Source: Sthenelais limicola
Lineage: Eukaryota; Annelida; Polychaeta; Phyllodocida; Sigalionidae
DNA length: 64,000 bases
Assembly (NCBI GenBank): GCA_942159475.1
Contig: OW804096.1
Span: forward strand, 102,584,194 to 102,648,193
Direction of reading: 5' to 3'
Below the pieces are notes generated by a model. That model made no database searches and was not told the DNA's origin. It was given only the letters and a program-made list of their open reading frames with translations. Shown here piece after piece: positions 34,741 to 44,827 of this stretch (positions within the stretch are counted from its first letter, which is position 1; every line of letters begins with the position of its first letter). A program made the position numbers and the translations under genes.

Positions 34741-35304
34741 TTTTAAGTGCCATCTAAAACTGTCACTAATATTGTGCTCACTCTCTTCATATTCATGGAT
34801 TATTTCTCGCACTCCCTCCACATACTCTTCTCTGCCTAAGAGATTATTATTGAATTTCCTCCCCTCCCCGACAAGTCAAGTGGACCTCTTTGTGGTCGGA
34901 TAACTCACTGATTTTTTAATAGGCCTCTGTTGCTTTAACTGTTAAATTGTTCTGAACAAAAATATAATCCAGCCTAGACTTCTGGTGTTTTCTTCGCCAG
35001 GTATGATCAGTAACATTAAAAGTCACCAATGCATCTTCTAGTTCGAATTCTCCCCATTTATTCCCCATTTATTTCTAAATTAAAATCTCCCATTACCACC
35101 AGGCTATCATAATTTAAAACATTCAATCTCTTAGACACACTCTCAAACATTTCTATTTGTTTCTTGGCAAAGCATGCATTCGGGAGATACATAGATACAA
35201 CACATATTTTCATATCATTAATTTCAACAATAGCAAAAACAAATCGACCATCCCCATCACAACCTTCCTCCAATATGTTCACATCAAGATCAGGAGATAA
35301 CAAA

Positions 35305-35631
35305 GTGTGTGTGTGTGTGTTGCAGTCTTGACAGAGAAATAGAGTGGCAATGCTCTTTTCCTATCACGGAGCCCTGCACAGAAGCCCGCTACGGCCAGGC
35401 GTTCTGCCAGACTGAAGGTCTGGTGTTGGCTCCTGGTGAAGTTTGGATGATTTGGAGAAATGATGAGATGTGCCGATGATAAAGGTTGTAAAGAAGAGCA
35501 GGTAGGATCCGTACTGGTAGGGAGGAGGAGAGAGGCTGCGTGTACAGGTGTGAATTGAGGAGAGGCACCCTTGCTACCGTGATGTATTTGTGAAAGTAGA
35601 TGGAAGTGAAGGCAGGATAGTTTGGAATTTT
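35305..35631 (-). mobile_element. SINE-like 327-bp insert in E2 endonuclease
   Basis: The segment is flanked by GAGATAACAAA at 35294-35304 and 35632-35642, an 11-bp target-site duplication. Removing it joins the endonuclease pieces LLSQ and LSPDLDVNILEEG. Its minus-strand 3' end is a (CA)n run. Size, long target duplication and simple-repeat tail fit a SINE. No box A/B was found, so the head type is unknown. Confidence 0.65.
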
Positions 35632-35984
35632 GAGATAACAAAATCATGACCCCCATTTTATTAGAGGCCCTATGACTAAACACACATTTTCCCGGCCATT
35701 GGGCACGCCACACCTGCTCTGACTCTCTAGTACTGTGGGTCTCTTGCAATGCTGTAACAGTCCTTTTTAGGCCCAATAAGTCGCTAAACATCGCTTTTCT
35801 TTTTTTTAGCTGACTGGCACCATTCACGTTTAACGATAGAAAGTTTTATATCATTAGTTTTGTCATCTTCCATTAGCTGTGTGGCTTGATTTTCTCCATT
35901 TTCTTGTTGCATTTCAGTCAGAACAGTGACGGTGTCCTCCATCTTGGATTTTCAGAGAGAGGCCGTTGACCAGTCATGTTCCGT

Positions 35985-36830
35985 TCATTTCTGCTTCCCG
36001 CCCATCTCTTCGCTCTGGCTGCACGAATTGATTCTCTGATTCTCTGTGGGCCATTTTGACTTGTCAAAAAGATCTGGATTCATTAGACCTATGCCAACAC
36101 CCCATACGGTGTTCCCTGGCAAAGCTTCGGCGAGTGTCTTGGTTCCTGTACACAGCAAGTATTCTGAGATGTGCTCATTAGCCCTTGCCTTAGCTCTGAG
36201 CCCCTCTTCAACAATTCCATTTATCCTCGCAAACCAGGCCAAGTAGTGTTTGGATGCTGCATTTCGCTCTGCATTTAAAGTTTTTTTTAACATGCCCACA
36301 TCTTGTAAGCTAAGGATGGCTTTTGCCCTTGTACGGTCCTCAGCTGCTTTCAGACAAGAATGAGTCAGATACTGTTCCATAGCAGTAAAGTCACATCCAT
36401 TCAAGCTGAACTCTGCATGATAGTGGTTTGATAGGGGCGAATCCTGACCAAAAAAGCCGAAAATTTCATGATTCTCGGATTTCAAATGTTGCACTGGGCT
36501 TAGTTCTTTTGGCAAGAGGTCTAGTCTATCATGAGGAATTACCTGGGCGTACTGGCCGCTTCCCAAGTATATATTCCCGTCGTTCTGCATGGCTTTTCCA
36601 TACGTGCCCAACGACCTCGCCTTACAAACAATAAACTCGGCACGAGCTACTCTTTCCCGGAGAACCTTGGGAAGCTCACCCTTCACCCACACTTTTTGTG
36701 GGGCCCCACCATCAAAATACAAATTTTTCATGTCGAATCTCAGATCGTATAGTTTGTCTGCCTGCCAGTTCTCTTTAAATACCACTCTGACATTAATTCC
36801 AACGCGGTAATATCTTATTCCTGCAGGTAT
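35985..36830 (-). pseudogene. E2 ORF1 C-terminal part: RNA-binding region plus NADAR domain
   Basis: An open frame of about 280 codons. It starts in the RRM-like region (IPAGIRYYRVG, VRVVFKENWQA, aligning with TKRTFRVSWQADG of E1 ORF1), passes a C-terminal-domain-like stretch (LPKVLRERVARAEFIVCKAR, GNIYLGSGQY), and ends in NADAR (about 36450-36035). The NADAR motifs are FFGQDSPLSNHY, FTAMEQYLTH, EEGLRAKARAN, EYLLCTGTKTLAEA, TVWGVGIGL and SKWP. Every motif block matches E1 although overall identity is modest. The acidic tail of E1 is missing; the end is SCSQSEEMGGKQK. The upstream ORF1 (coiled coil and N-terminus) is absent, so this copy is incomplete. Confidence 0.82.
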
Positions 36831-36845
36831 CTCAGGCCTAGCTCC

Positions 36846-37328
36846 CTGTCAGAGGTCACCACCATTTTCCACCCATGATGTATGTACATATACTTATTAT
36901 TGAAATATGGATAAATATTATCTATCATTCATACATACAAAGGGTATAATATATGAGGTTATTTCTTTTTGGTGCGGAGATATGAAATGCTTCTGATCTC
37001 TCTGTACTGATCGTTTTACGCGTGCGGAGATTTTACGGACGTCTGTTGGGAGCGGACTGGTGCGTTGCGTAGTGCGTCTGAGAATTTGGTGGTCATCTTT
37101 CCGCGCGTTTTAATTATGCAACCTTTTCAGACAACTATCAAGTTTGCTGGAATGCATCCCATGCAAGTGCGAACATCGCGACTATAGGAATTGAACCATG
37201 ACATTAGGCATATATCAGTCCTTATCCTACACTTGCTGTGGTGCCCCTATTCCCCAGCATTGGCTTGGGCGGACTCCCATGCTTGAAGAGTACAGTCCTG
37301 AATTCCAGGTGTATTCTTTGAGCATTCT
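36846..37328. other. non-coding, nothing recognised
   Basis: No continuation of the CR1-like element or of E2 ORF1 is recognisable here. That leaves the outer edge of the nest undefined. Confidence 0.4.
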
Positions 37329-37410
37329 GAGCGGACTCTTTAATGAAAGAGTCCGCTCCTAAGAGTCCTCTCAGATGCCTGAGCGGACTCTTTCATTAAA
37401 GAGTCCGCTC
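37329..37410. repeat. pair of 30-bp hairpins in inverted order
   Basis: 37329-37358 and 37381-37410 each have perfect 13-bp arms (GAGCGGACTCTTT / AAAGAGTCCGCTC) around a 4-base loop. The second unit is the exact reverse complement of the first. The pair can therefore fold as two small hairpins or one long stem. Confidence 0.9.
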
Positions 37411-37444
37411 TGGTATCTGTTGCAAATAATTTTGAACTAGAATT

Positions 37445-37530
37445 GGCCTGGATTCGAACCCAGGACCTCTCACATAAGTATAGGCTGGCAAGTAGAGTTG
37501 AAGGCTCTACCCACTCAGCCACAGAGGCTC
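37445..37530 (-). mobile_element. tRNA-derived SINE head
   Basis: The minus strand has box A (TGGCTGAGTGGGTAGAGC) and a perfect T-arm with box B (CCTGG-GTTCGAAT-CCAGG). The 5' and 3' acceptor strands do not pair, which argues against a functional tRNA. The hairpin pair at 37329-37410 lies immediately downstream on this strand and may be part of the SINE body. Confidence 0.7.
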
Positions 37531-38029
37531 AGATAGGATATGTTGTATCTTGTATCTAGATTCCTGAAATAGAAAATGTGATGAGTCACAGGAAAATGAG
37601 TCAAGCGGAGTCCAATGATGGTAAACAGTGGTGAGAAGTATTTAACCAGTTGGAATTGTGTGTAGTTATATAACTATAAATATGGTTATACACTCCGTTA
37701 AAAACTGGGGAATGAAAAACCCTCCAAATAGATATCTCAAAATCCTATTTAGGCAACTTGTGACTCATTTCCCTGTAGCACATCACTTATGTGTTGGTGA
37801 AGACCAATATAGAATAGTGGTAGGAAGTGAAAGGTGTTGCATAGAGTGAATAATTCGAGGTAATGGCAAATATCTGTATTGGGACTGGATTGGCCAATAA
37901 TAAACAAACAATCAAAGTTGAGAATACTGGACACTGTTGAGGCAGTGATCGTTGTAGGGTGGTAGGGGGTGGGTGGATTTGGTCACTTCAATTATAAACA
38001 AACAATTGAAGTTGGAGGATAAGCATGCT

Positions 38030-38125
38030 AGAGGACTCGACTCTGTTCTCTTAGTGGATATAATTGTCCTCGACCTAAAGGCCTCGGACAATTATATTCA
38101 CTAAGAGAACAGACTCTCGTCCTCT
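38030..38125. repeat. hairpin (foldback) element
   Basis: Arms 38043-38069 and 38086-38112 (CTGTTCTCTTAGTG...AATTGTCC) pair over 27 bp with one mismatch and extend further outward imperfectly. The loop reads TCGACCTAAAGGCCTC, resembling the loop of the 39565-39688 hairpin. AACAATTGAAGTTGGAGGATAAGCATGC just before it resembles the inverted sequence near 53475-53505. Confidence 0.8.
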
Positions 38126-38676
38126 ATCCTACACATAGAGGGGCATATCATCCTTTAATAGCAGATCTTTGGATTCTGCTGGGGTTCTGGATACTTATAA
38201 ATTACTGTTTGGACAGGAAGTCGTCAAACCGGAAAATGGATGTAGTAGTTTATTTTTCGGATTCAGAGGTTTATTTTTCGGATGTAGAATTATTTTGCGG
38301 ATGTAGTTAAAATAAACCCCAGTCGGCGTTTCCGCTCAATCACTTACCTCATCAACTAGTTGTTTGTCGTCGATTCCGCGTTCATTTTTGAACGTGTATA
38401 AAGTCCTGGTCACATTAAAGTCATTCCTCCACTGTTTCCGATGGAAATATTAGCCATTTTAAAGTAATTACAGCCTAATCCTCGCCATAACATGACGACA
38501 GTAGACATCGTGCAAGCAATGGCTGACTGTCAGTGTCACTGTCACTGGGGGCACTTTCGAAGGAAATCCTCCGTGCGCTATATAGACTACGGTACACAAT
38601 GCAATGCCAAGTGCATGGTGCACATGAGTGGGTATGCCGAAGGGTCTCCACATCTCTTCCGGTCGCACGTATGGGT

Positions 38677-39197
38677 TCTGAAATCGCCATTCATTGAATA
38701 CTAGATTCCCGTAGACTAAATCTTCGCTATCGGGCTAAAACAACATTTAAAACATTTCCACCGATTCAAATCTTTTATTTATTTCCTTTTTAAGTCCCTA
38801 GACACACGCAACACGGCATTCGAGAACCGGAAGTCTCCTCTGCTTTGGATAGCAAGCAGCGGATCCTTAGAAAAACAGGCCGGCTCGCTGAACATAAACA
38901 TAAGTAAATACGCATCTCTGATTGGCTGTTGTAGCTGGAGCTTCATTCGGCCAGCCGTCGCGTTGTTATTTAGATTCCGACTAAGGCGGTGCAAACTTGC
39001 GGAGAGTAAACACAGGGTTTCTGAAATCGCCATTCATTTATTACTTGATTTCCATAGAGGAAAACTTCGCTATCGGGCTAAAACAACATTTAAAACATTT
39101 CTACCGATTCAAATCTTTTATTTATTTATTTATTTCTTTTATTTATTTTTTTAAGTCCCTAGACACACGGATACGGCATTCGTAAACCGGAAGTCTG
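38677..39197. repeat. about 175-bp direct repeat, two copies
   Basis: 38677-38854 and 39021-39197 share ATCGCCATTCATT, CTTCGCTATCGGGCTAAAAC, AACATTTAAAACATTTC, ACCGATTCAAATCTTTTATT, AAGTCCCTAGACACACG and CGGAAGTCT in the same order (offset 343). The second copy has an expanded TTTAT run. No coding is supported. Confidence 0.85.
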
Positions 39198-39564
39198 ATG
39201 CTTGGTTGCATGCAAAAACTGGAAGCTTCGTTTGTTTCTGGAACGGAGAGTGCGGCTGACGTAAACGACTTTGTGAAGTTATGGTGTACATATGTGATAT
39301 TGGTTATAAAGAGGTAAAATAATCTAAATATTAGAATGTGATGGGTTAAAATGTGTAAAACATCCTGATTTGGATGTTATAAAGGCTGCATTTGACTCGG
39401 TCCTTTCCATGTCAGATGTAAAATAGTAACCCATGTGTTCGAGTGGAGGAGCTAAATTATTGGAATTCATCATGCTGTAAGTACATCTACAACCTTTTTT
39501 TAAGCCTAATATTTGTTAATATGTGTTTAAACAGTAGTATTGAATCCAAAAATCGGCTATTAAA

Positions 39565-39688
39565 GTGATTAATTCCCTCGATTTTGTGTCTTCGGCTTTT
39601 GCTTGAAAATAAACCCCTCAGCCCTACGGGCCTCGGGGTTTATTTTCAAGCAAATGCCTCAGACACAAAATCTCGGGAAATTAATCAC
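39565..39688. repeat. long hairpin (foldback) element
   Basis: About 58-base arms (GTGATTAATTCCCTCGATTT... and its near-complement ending GGGAAATTAATCAC) flank a short apex CAGCCCTACGGGCCTC. A few mismatches lie in the arms. It resembles a small MITE folded on itself. Confidence 0.85.
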
Positions 39689-41429
39689 ATAGGATATCTG
39701 TGGTATGAAAATAAACAATGTCCCCCCCCCCCGCCTTTCACTTGAGATTAAATAATGACAGTAATCTTTCCATGGCATGCATTGCATTCTAAGGGAGTGA
39801 TTGAATGTGTGTCATTATGATTGAAGGATGGATGAATGGTCTCCATAACCTTGGTTATGTTTGGAGGACCGTAAACTTGTGTATTCCATTTCCAACAACG
39901 CGGTCTACATTCCACAGCCAATACGATCCTCCCGCGCTCTGGCCGAGATCAGTGGTATGTTTGGTGTAAAACATAACTGAGGATAAATACACACCTATCT
40001 AGGTATAGCGCCCACATGATACCTGTCTGTACACTACAAGGAGATCGCATATGATGTTAATCGTTATAGGCCAACATGTTCGCAGGTGAGTCAATGGTGG
40101 AACCATCCCTGCTTCATCCCATCGACTTCATTCATGGGTTATATATGTCAATTTAGGTATAGGCCGTCGGCACATGTATGTAAAGCCCGGTAGAATAATG
40201 TCTACTTACATTACTGGCGACTCTCGATCTACTTATGTTTCAAGCCCTTCCACGAGATGACACTACTCATCAAATGTAGAAATGATGGATCCGTATCCAA
40301 GTTCCAACACAAGCTGAAGTAAACTTAATACAATTCTGTACTGATGGGAACTGAAGCAGACCGAAAATGACTTCACAGTCCCACGCTCATTTTCAGCTTT
40401 AGGTGAAATAAAGAGGGCGTTGTTCAAAAGTCAAGAATACATTAGCCGGTGGTAAATCGGTTGGCCTACAAATAAAAGTACACTCACAATATATTATTAG
40501 CTCTGTATATCTATGTATTCCAGTTCCTTGATAAATTATCTAAGTTCAATGATAAGAAATCTTTTATCGCTAGTGTAGTGACTTATCGGGCCATCACTGA
40601 CGAAGTACATCTTCTGATGTTATCGATTTTCTGTCTCATGGAAAATCATTATATCCTACATCCTTAAAAGAGGTTACAAACTTCATACTTAGGATTAAAG
40701 GCTTTCCGAATGATACCATTTACTAACTGGCGCACTCGGCATGGCCTTTCTAAGCTATGAGCCAAACCCTGGCATCCATAGACACCACTCAACCTCTGTA
40801 CCTCTGGATTTAAACATCACGTGTAACGTCAGAGGTGGGCTCGTTTTGAAGTCTTTCTTACTTGTTCGAAATGTGTCATGATTCAAATCTAGCTGATAAT
40901 GATCTACTCACGCATTTTCAATTGTGTATGCACAATTGTTGGCTATGTGTCAAATGGGCTTTTAAAATGCAAGCCCTAATGTCAGCGATCAGACCGGGAT
41001 CAGACCCAGTCTGACATCGGTCATTGATGCAGTGTGAGCGGATTCATGAACAGGGCAATCGTGATCAGTGTTCTCTGGTGTTCAATAAAGATGTTTAGAA
41101 AGTAAAAGTTTATCAAGTCATGCAGGTGAGACCAATGCACTGGAAACTATAGCATGCGTTGAGTAATTGGTTTTCAGAGTGGAAGAACAACTCGATTAAC
41201 ACTACAAATCACGTTTTCTGGCGGATTCACCCGTTTTTCTTTGGGGGTGGGGGTGGGGGTGGTGGGGGTGGTGAATCACGCAAAACCGTACACAAAAAAA
41301 TCCTGTTTAACCAAGTGACCTATAGTGACCTCTTCTTTCTGAACACCTTATGTTCAGTATAATCACTCATTGTTTCACGTTCTCGCAGTGGAGAATATGA
41401 TACCCCGTTTTCTTCCATTATTCAGTGAA
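39689..41429. other. intergenic, G-rich tract near its right end
   Basis: No gene was recognised. 41241-41270 is a series of five-G runs split by single T residues, a strong G-quadruplex candidate. Confidence 0.4.
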
Positions 41430-41643
41430 ATTGTTTGTGAAGTTTGAGGCATAATCTACATTGCTATTAAAGACTCATTGGATTTCTATATGGAACAAAG
41501 AAATTTTGTTTAGGGTAAAGTGCTAATCATACACAATTAACATATGGATTCCCATGCTGAAAATAAATGAAACTGTTGTGATATGTGAAAGGAAAAGAAT
41601 AGTAGAAAAATCTAATGTACATAAAGAGTTACACTTTTCTGTG
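41430..41643 (+). repeat. dispersed repeat, copy 1
   Basis: Shares about 210 bases with 47787-47993 (TTTGTGAAGTTTGAGGCATA, GACTCATTGGATTTCTATAT, CCCATGCTGAAAATAAATGA) with scattered substitutions and a small indel. Flanks differ. Confidence 0.85.
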
Positions 41644-42179
41644 CTCCACTGACCAGTTCATAACAGTTATAGTATGGCAGCAGCTATAGACATCACATTC
41701 TAGGAGAGAATGAGGCATTTCCGCCTGGCCTACAACTATGTAGACCTAAAGTAAAATGTACTCGGCCTTTTGCATGGGTAATATATGGACACATGTATAC
41801 GTTACCCATGGTACCCACCCATTCCTATATCGTGGGGTTTTAATGGACCTTTCAATATTATCTTCGACCGTTTTATGTTAAAAATTTGAGTGGGTACATA
41901 CTATGGCTTGTGGAAATAATAACCTTTTTCTAAAATTCAAAATTTAACTCAGTCAAACAATCCACAATATCTCGAAGTCAGATGTGACACACAGACACAT
42001 GTGTATATCTGCAGCTCCAGGAAGAGTGGCGATATGCTAGCGCTGGTCTGAACGCCTATTTTTTCCTTTAGTATTATCGATAGCCCATTGAGTATCGATG
42101 GGTAATTAGGCCTATGTGTAAAACATTATATGCATATGTTATTTCTTGTGCCTTTCCCATCACCACCAACCATGCCACG

Positions 42180-44669
42180 GGTGGGACGGTGATCCCCGTA
42201 ACGCGCGTTACCTCATCACATATGGCGATTTTGAGGTGCCCATTCAAAACTGTTTGCTAAGTTTTAGCACCTTTTCCATTCATATAAGTTATTACTTCAT
42301 ACACTCTTTGAGGCATAATACAACCAGGAATACCACATTTACTTTAACTTAAGCTATATATAAGTAGAAATTGTGTAAAAGGTGTTTTTATTTTCATAGG
42401 TGATCCCCGTAACGTAAATTGGTGATGCCTGTAAAGCAGAAACAAAGGATGCCTGTAAAGCGTAATTATGTGAGAAGTGATTGCTGTAAACTGTTATTTT
42501 TTTCTTAGTATCATATGACTGTAATTTCTCATGAACTGTCTTTAAAACACTGTAATAACCTACAATGTATGGGCGATTTTCATGAAACGTTGACAAGTGC
42601 TCTAGGCCTATTTACATGTGGAAACAGAATATCAAAGTCTAAGCGTCATATCTCTTCTAATAGATAGAAAAGTTGTACAACCATACAACTTTAGGAAAGT
42701 CAAATAGACATGTCGGAACATTTCATGTTTTTGAAATTTTGTAAAAAATCTTAAAGTCACTGAGGTATAAGCATACATATTGACTGCATTCAGTTACAAT
42801 GATATTATTTCGCCGAAAGGTGGATTATAACAGCCTTGTTAAGTATAAATTTCAATAGTGCATTAGCAACGATTAAGAAAATCAGCAGAAATTGTATTCA
42901 TTTAATCTATTTAAAAATGAGGAGGGTGTTTTCAGGAATACATACATACCATTTGTAGGTTTGTACGATCAGAATTGACAAAGATACGACATAAACAAAA
43001 AGCGTGAAAAACATCAAAATTGTTATTAAATTTCTGGAATCGATGCCATATATGTATTAGAGATAAACATGATATATACCTGTTCACCCCTAATATAATT
43101 TCGATTTCTTTTTGCGTGTGGGGTATCTCTACAGTGCCCAAAACATTCCAGCAATAGATTATGAATGCACACCCTACAAATTGCTTATTTTCACATTTAT
43201 TTATTATCAGGGAACATTTTAAAACAATGAAATGTGCTCAATATACTGGTAGGGCTTGTCAACGCATAAAAACAAATATATTCTTATTATCATCAAATAT
43301 AAAGTCACCAGGCTCAGTTATTCATGACAAAGTCGGTCCAATTTTGCTCTAAGCGATAGATTACGAATGGCATGTTTTTCCTAGATATTTTTTTTGATAG
43401 TTTACGTATGACAGATAGATTACGTATGACATTGGAAAATGTAAAATTGTAAAAGTAGCAGAAAAAAAATGATGTATTTTTGTTGAAAATATGATGGTTA
43501 TTCAATGGAAGTCAGTTTGTGATTATGAAATAGGAATGAATGAATTCAATAGCAGTTTTATGACCTTAGCTATTATGTGATATTCGTAAATAAGCACAGT
43601 ATGACTGAAAATGGCTGTAGCCATAGATTACGTATGCTTTTTCAATTATGCATAAAAACATTAATATATGTACTAGGTGGAAATGGTTTTCACCGATGTA
43701 CTGCCCTAATCGTTCACTTTAATGACATATTCAGAGATTTACTTTTTATGAGATATGGGATATAGTGCAAGAATTAGCAGAAAGTCACTTAGGATAAACT
43801 CAAGGAAGTGTAGGTAGTGAGGATCTTTAAATACACACACAAAATAATAAAAATAACAAATCACTTTTTTTCCCAACATTCTATAAGTGGTTCTAGATTT
43901 TTTTAGATGATAAAAATTTGAACATTTCTAACTAGGTATCCAAATATGCTATAGTCAACCTTTAGGGATGTCATTTGTAATCCTCTCAACTCCAACCGCA
44001 AAGTGCCTATCACCGATTTTCAGTGCAGAAACTTCTACCACCCCTAGTTCCCAGGCTTTCATAAGATAAGAGCTAAGATTTGGGGCTTTTCATCCTTTGA
44101 CCATCTTTATTCAATGACAAAAAAATGATAACGATTAGATAAAATGATAAAAACACATAATGGCCCCCATTTCACTGGAATCGACCTTTTTTATACCTAT
44201 TTTCCATCATTGGATCCCAAGATATATGTGGTTGCGGGTATTTTGGAATAATAAAAAAAGGAGTTAGTTGGTTTATTTAAGGGATTATTTTACTGTGGCA
44301 TTTTGAGCCATTAATTCCCATTCTTCACAAAGAAAATTGCATAGAAGTTGGGAATATATATATATATATTTAAGAAATCCACTTTACAGGCATCAACCAG
44401 TTGCTTCATGGACATCACCACAATCAGTACTGGTTGGCGTTACCTCATCACCATCAGAATTGTTCACACATATTATATAAAAACTACTGTTGTGATGACC
44501 ATAATGAAACAATTTTCATGATCAAATATCAAATACCATATTTAATGATGATTCACATACATATCCGAACTTTATAAATACCTAAACTCAAATGTAAACA
44601 ATGACCACTTTTAATTGCACTCGCCATATGTGATGAGGTAACACGCGTTACGGGGATCACCATCCCACC
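42180..44669. mobile_element. DNA transposon with 49-bp TIRs (GGTGATCCCCGTAACG family)
   Basis: The left end 42180-42228 and right end 44621-44669 are inverted repeats with two mismatches in 49 bases (GGTGGGAYGGTGATCCCCG...ACCTCATCACATATGGCGA). Related words GGTGATCCCCGTAACG and GATGCCTGTAAAGC recur just inside the left end (42399-42480), and inverted versions lie inside the right end (about 44385-44450). The middle has several ATAGATTACGTATG copies. No transposase frame is visible. Target duplication is not evident. Confidence 0.75.
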
Positions 44670-44759
44670 TGTCCATGCTAACCCACCTGCCGTCCTGGTC
44701 GCATAGAATGACATAGCATCTACGCAACCCAGCGATAAAAACATTGAGCTGTGTGACCC

Positions 44760-44827
44760 AGGGGAGGCTCAAGCGTTCAACCCTTTGCTATGGAAGTGAG
44801 TGCCATACTGACTGAGCTATCTCCCCT
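44760..44827 (-). mobile_element. tRNA-like sequence with 7-bp acceptor stem
   Basis: A 68-base minus-strand segment starts AGGGGAG and ends CTCCCCT (perfect 7-bp pairing). It has a box A-like TAGCTCAGTCAGTATGGC and a weak T-arm (GGGTTGAACGCTTGAGCC). The D-stem is imperfect and no normal anticodon arm forms. It is a pseudo-tRNA or SINE head, probably not a functional tRNA. Confidence 0.45.

Larger units (their letters stand above)
31597..35850 (-). pseudogene. E2 ORF2 remnant: endonuclease and reverse transcriptase
   Basis: The endonuclease starts with LSLNVNGASQLKKRKAMF and LQETH, is split by a SINE-like insert, and resumes with VVMGDFNLE. It then shows SRLDYIFVQNN and LSDHKEV, so the Asp lost in E1 is kept here. 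The linker FRWHLK is split from its continuation by the 33890-34740 insert. The reverse transcriptase (33508-32051, 485 open codons) has VIPKK, NWRPITLLNVDYKIVSK, DFQKAYDSIGW, GVKQGDPISPYLF and YADD. A further open frame (32069-31695) covers the post-RT region. About 200 residues equivalent to the C-terminal knuckle region of E1 appear deleted before the Tigger junction. Confidence 0.85.
31596..36845 (-). mobile_element. E2: L1/Tx1-group retrotransposon with NADAR domain, decayed, 5' truncated
   Basis: This is the main part of E2; its 3' end continues at 23146-23428 beyond the Tigger. The order on the minus strand is ORF1 fragment (36830-35985), spacer, ORF2 endonuclease (35850-34880), linker, and reverse transcriptase (33885-32051) with tail (to 31597). 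It contains a 327-bp SINE-like insert (35305-35631) and an about 850-bp inverted-repeat insert (33890-34740). Multiple frameshifts and stops mark it as old. Its 5' side ends near 36845 within ORF1, so it is 5' truncated or its N-terminus is unrecognisable. A precise target duplication could not be identified. Confidence 0.82.

Noticed and set aside
36830..36860. Target-site duplication for E2
   Set aside because: TCTGACAGGG at the 5' edge only roughly resembles TCTGTAAAGGG at the 3' edge; too weak to claim.
37445..37530. Functional tRNA gene
   Set aside because: Boxes A and B are good but the acceptor strands do not pair; SINE head preferred.
44760..44827. Functional tRNA gene
   Set aside because: The acceptor stem pairs, but the D-stem, anticodon arm and T-arm are poor.
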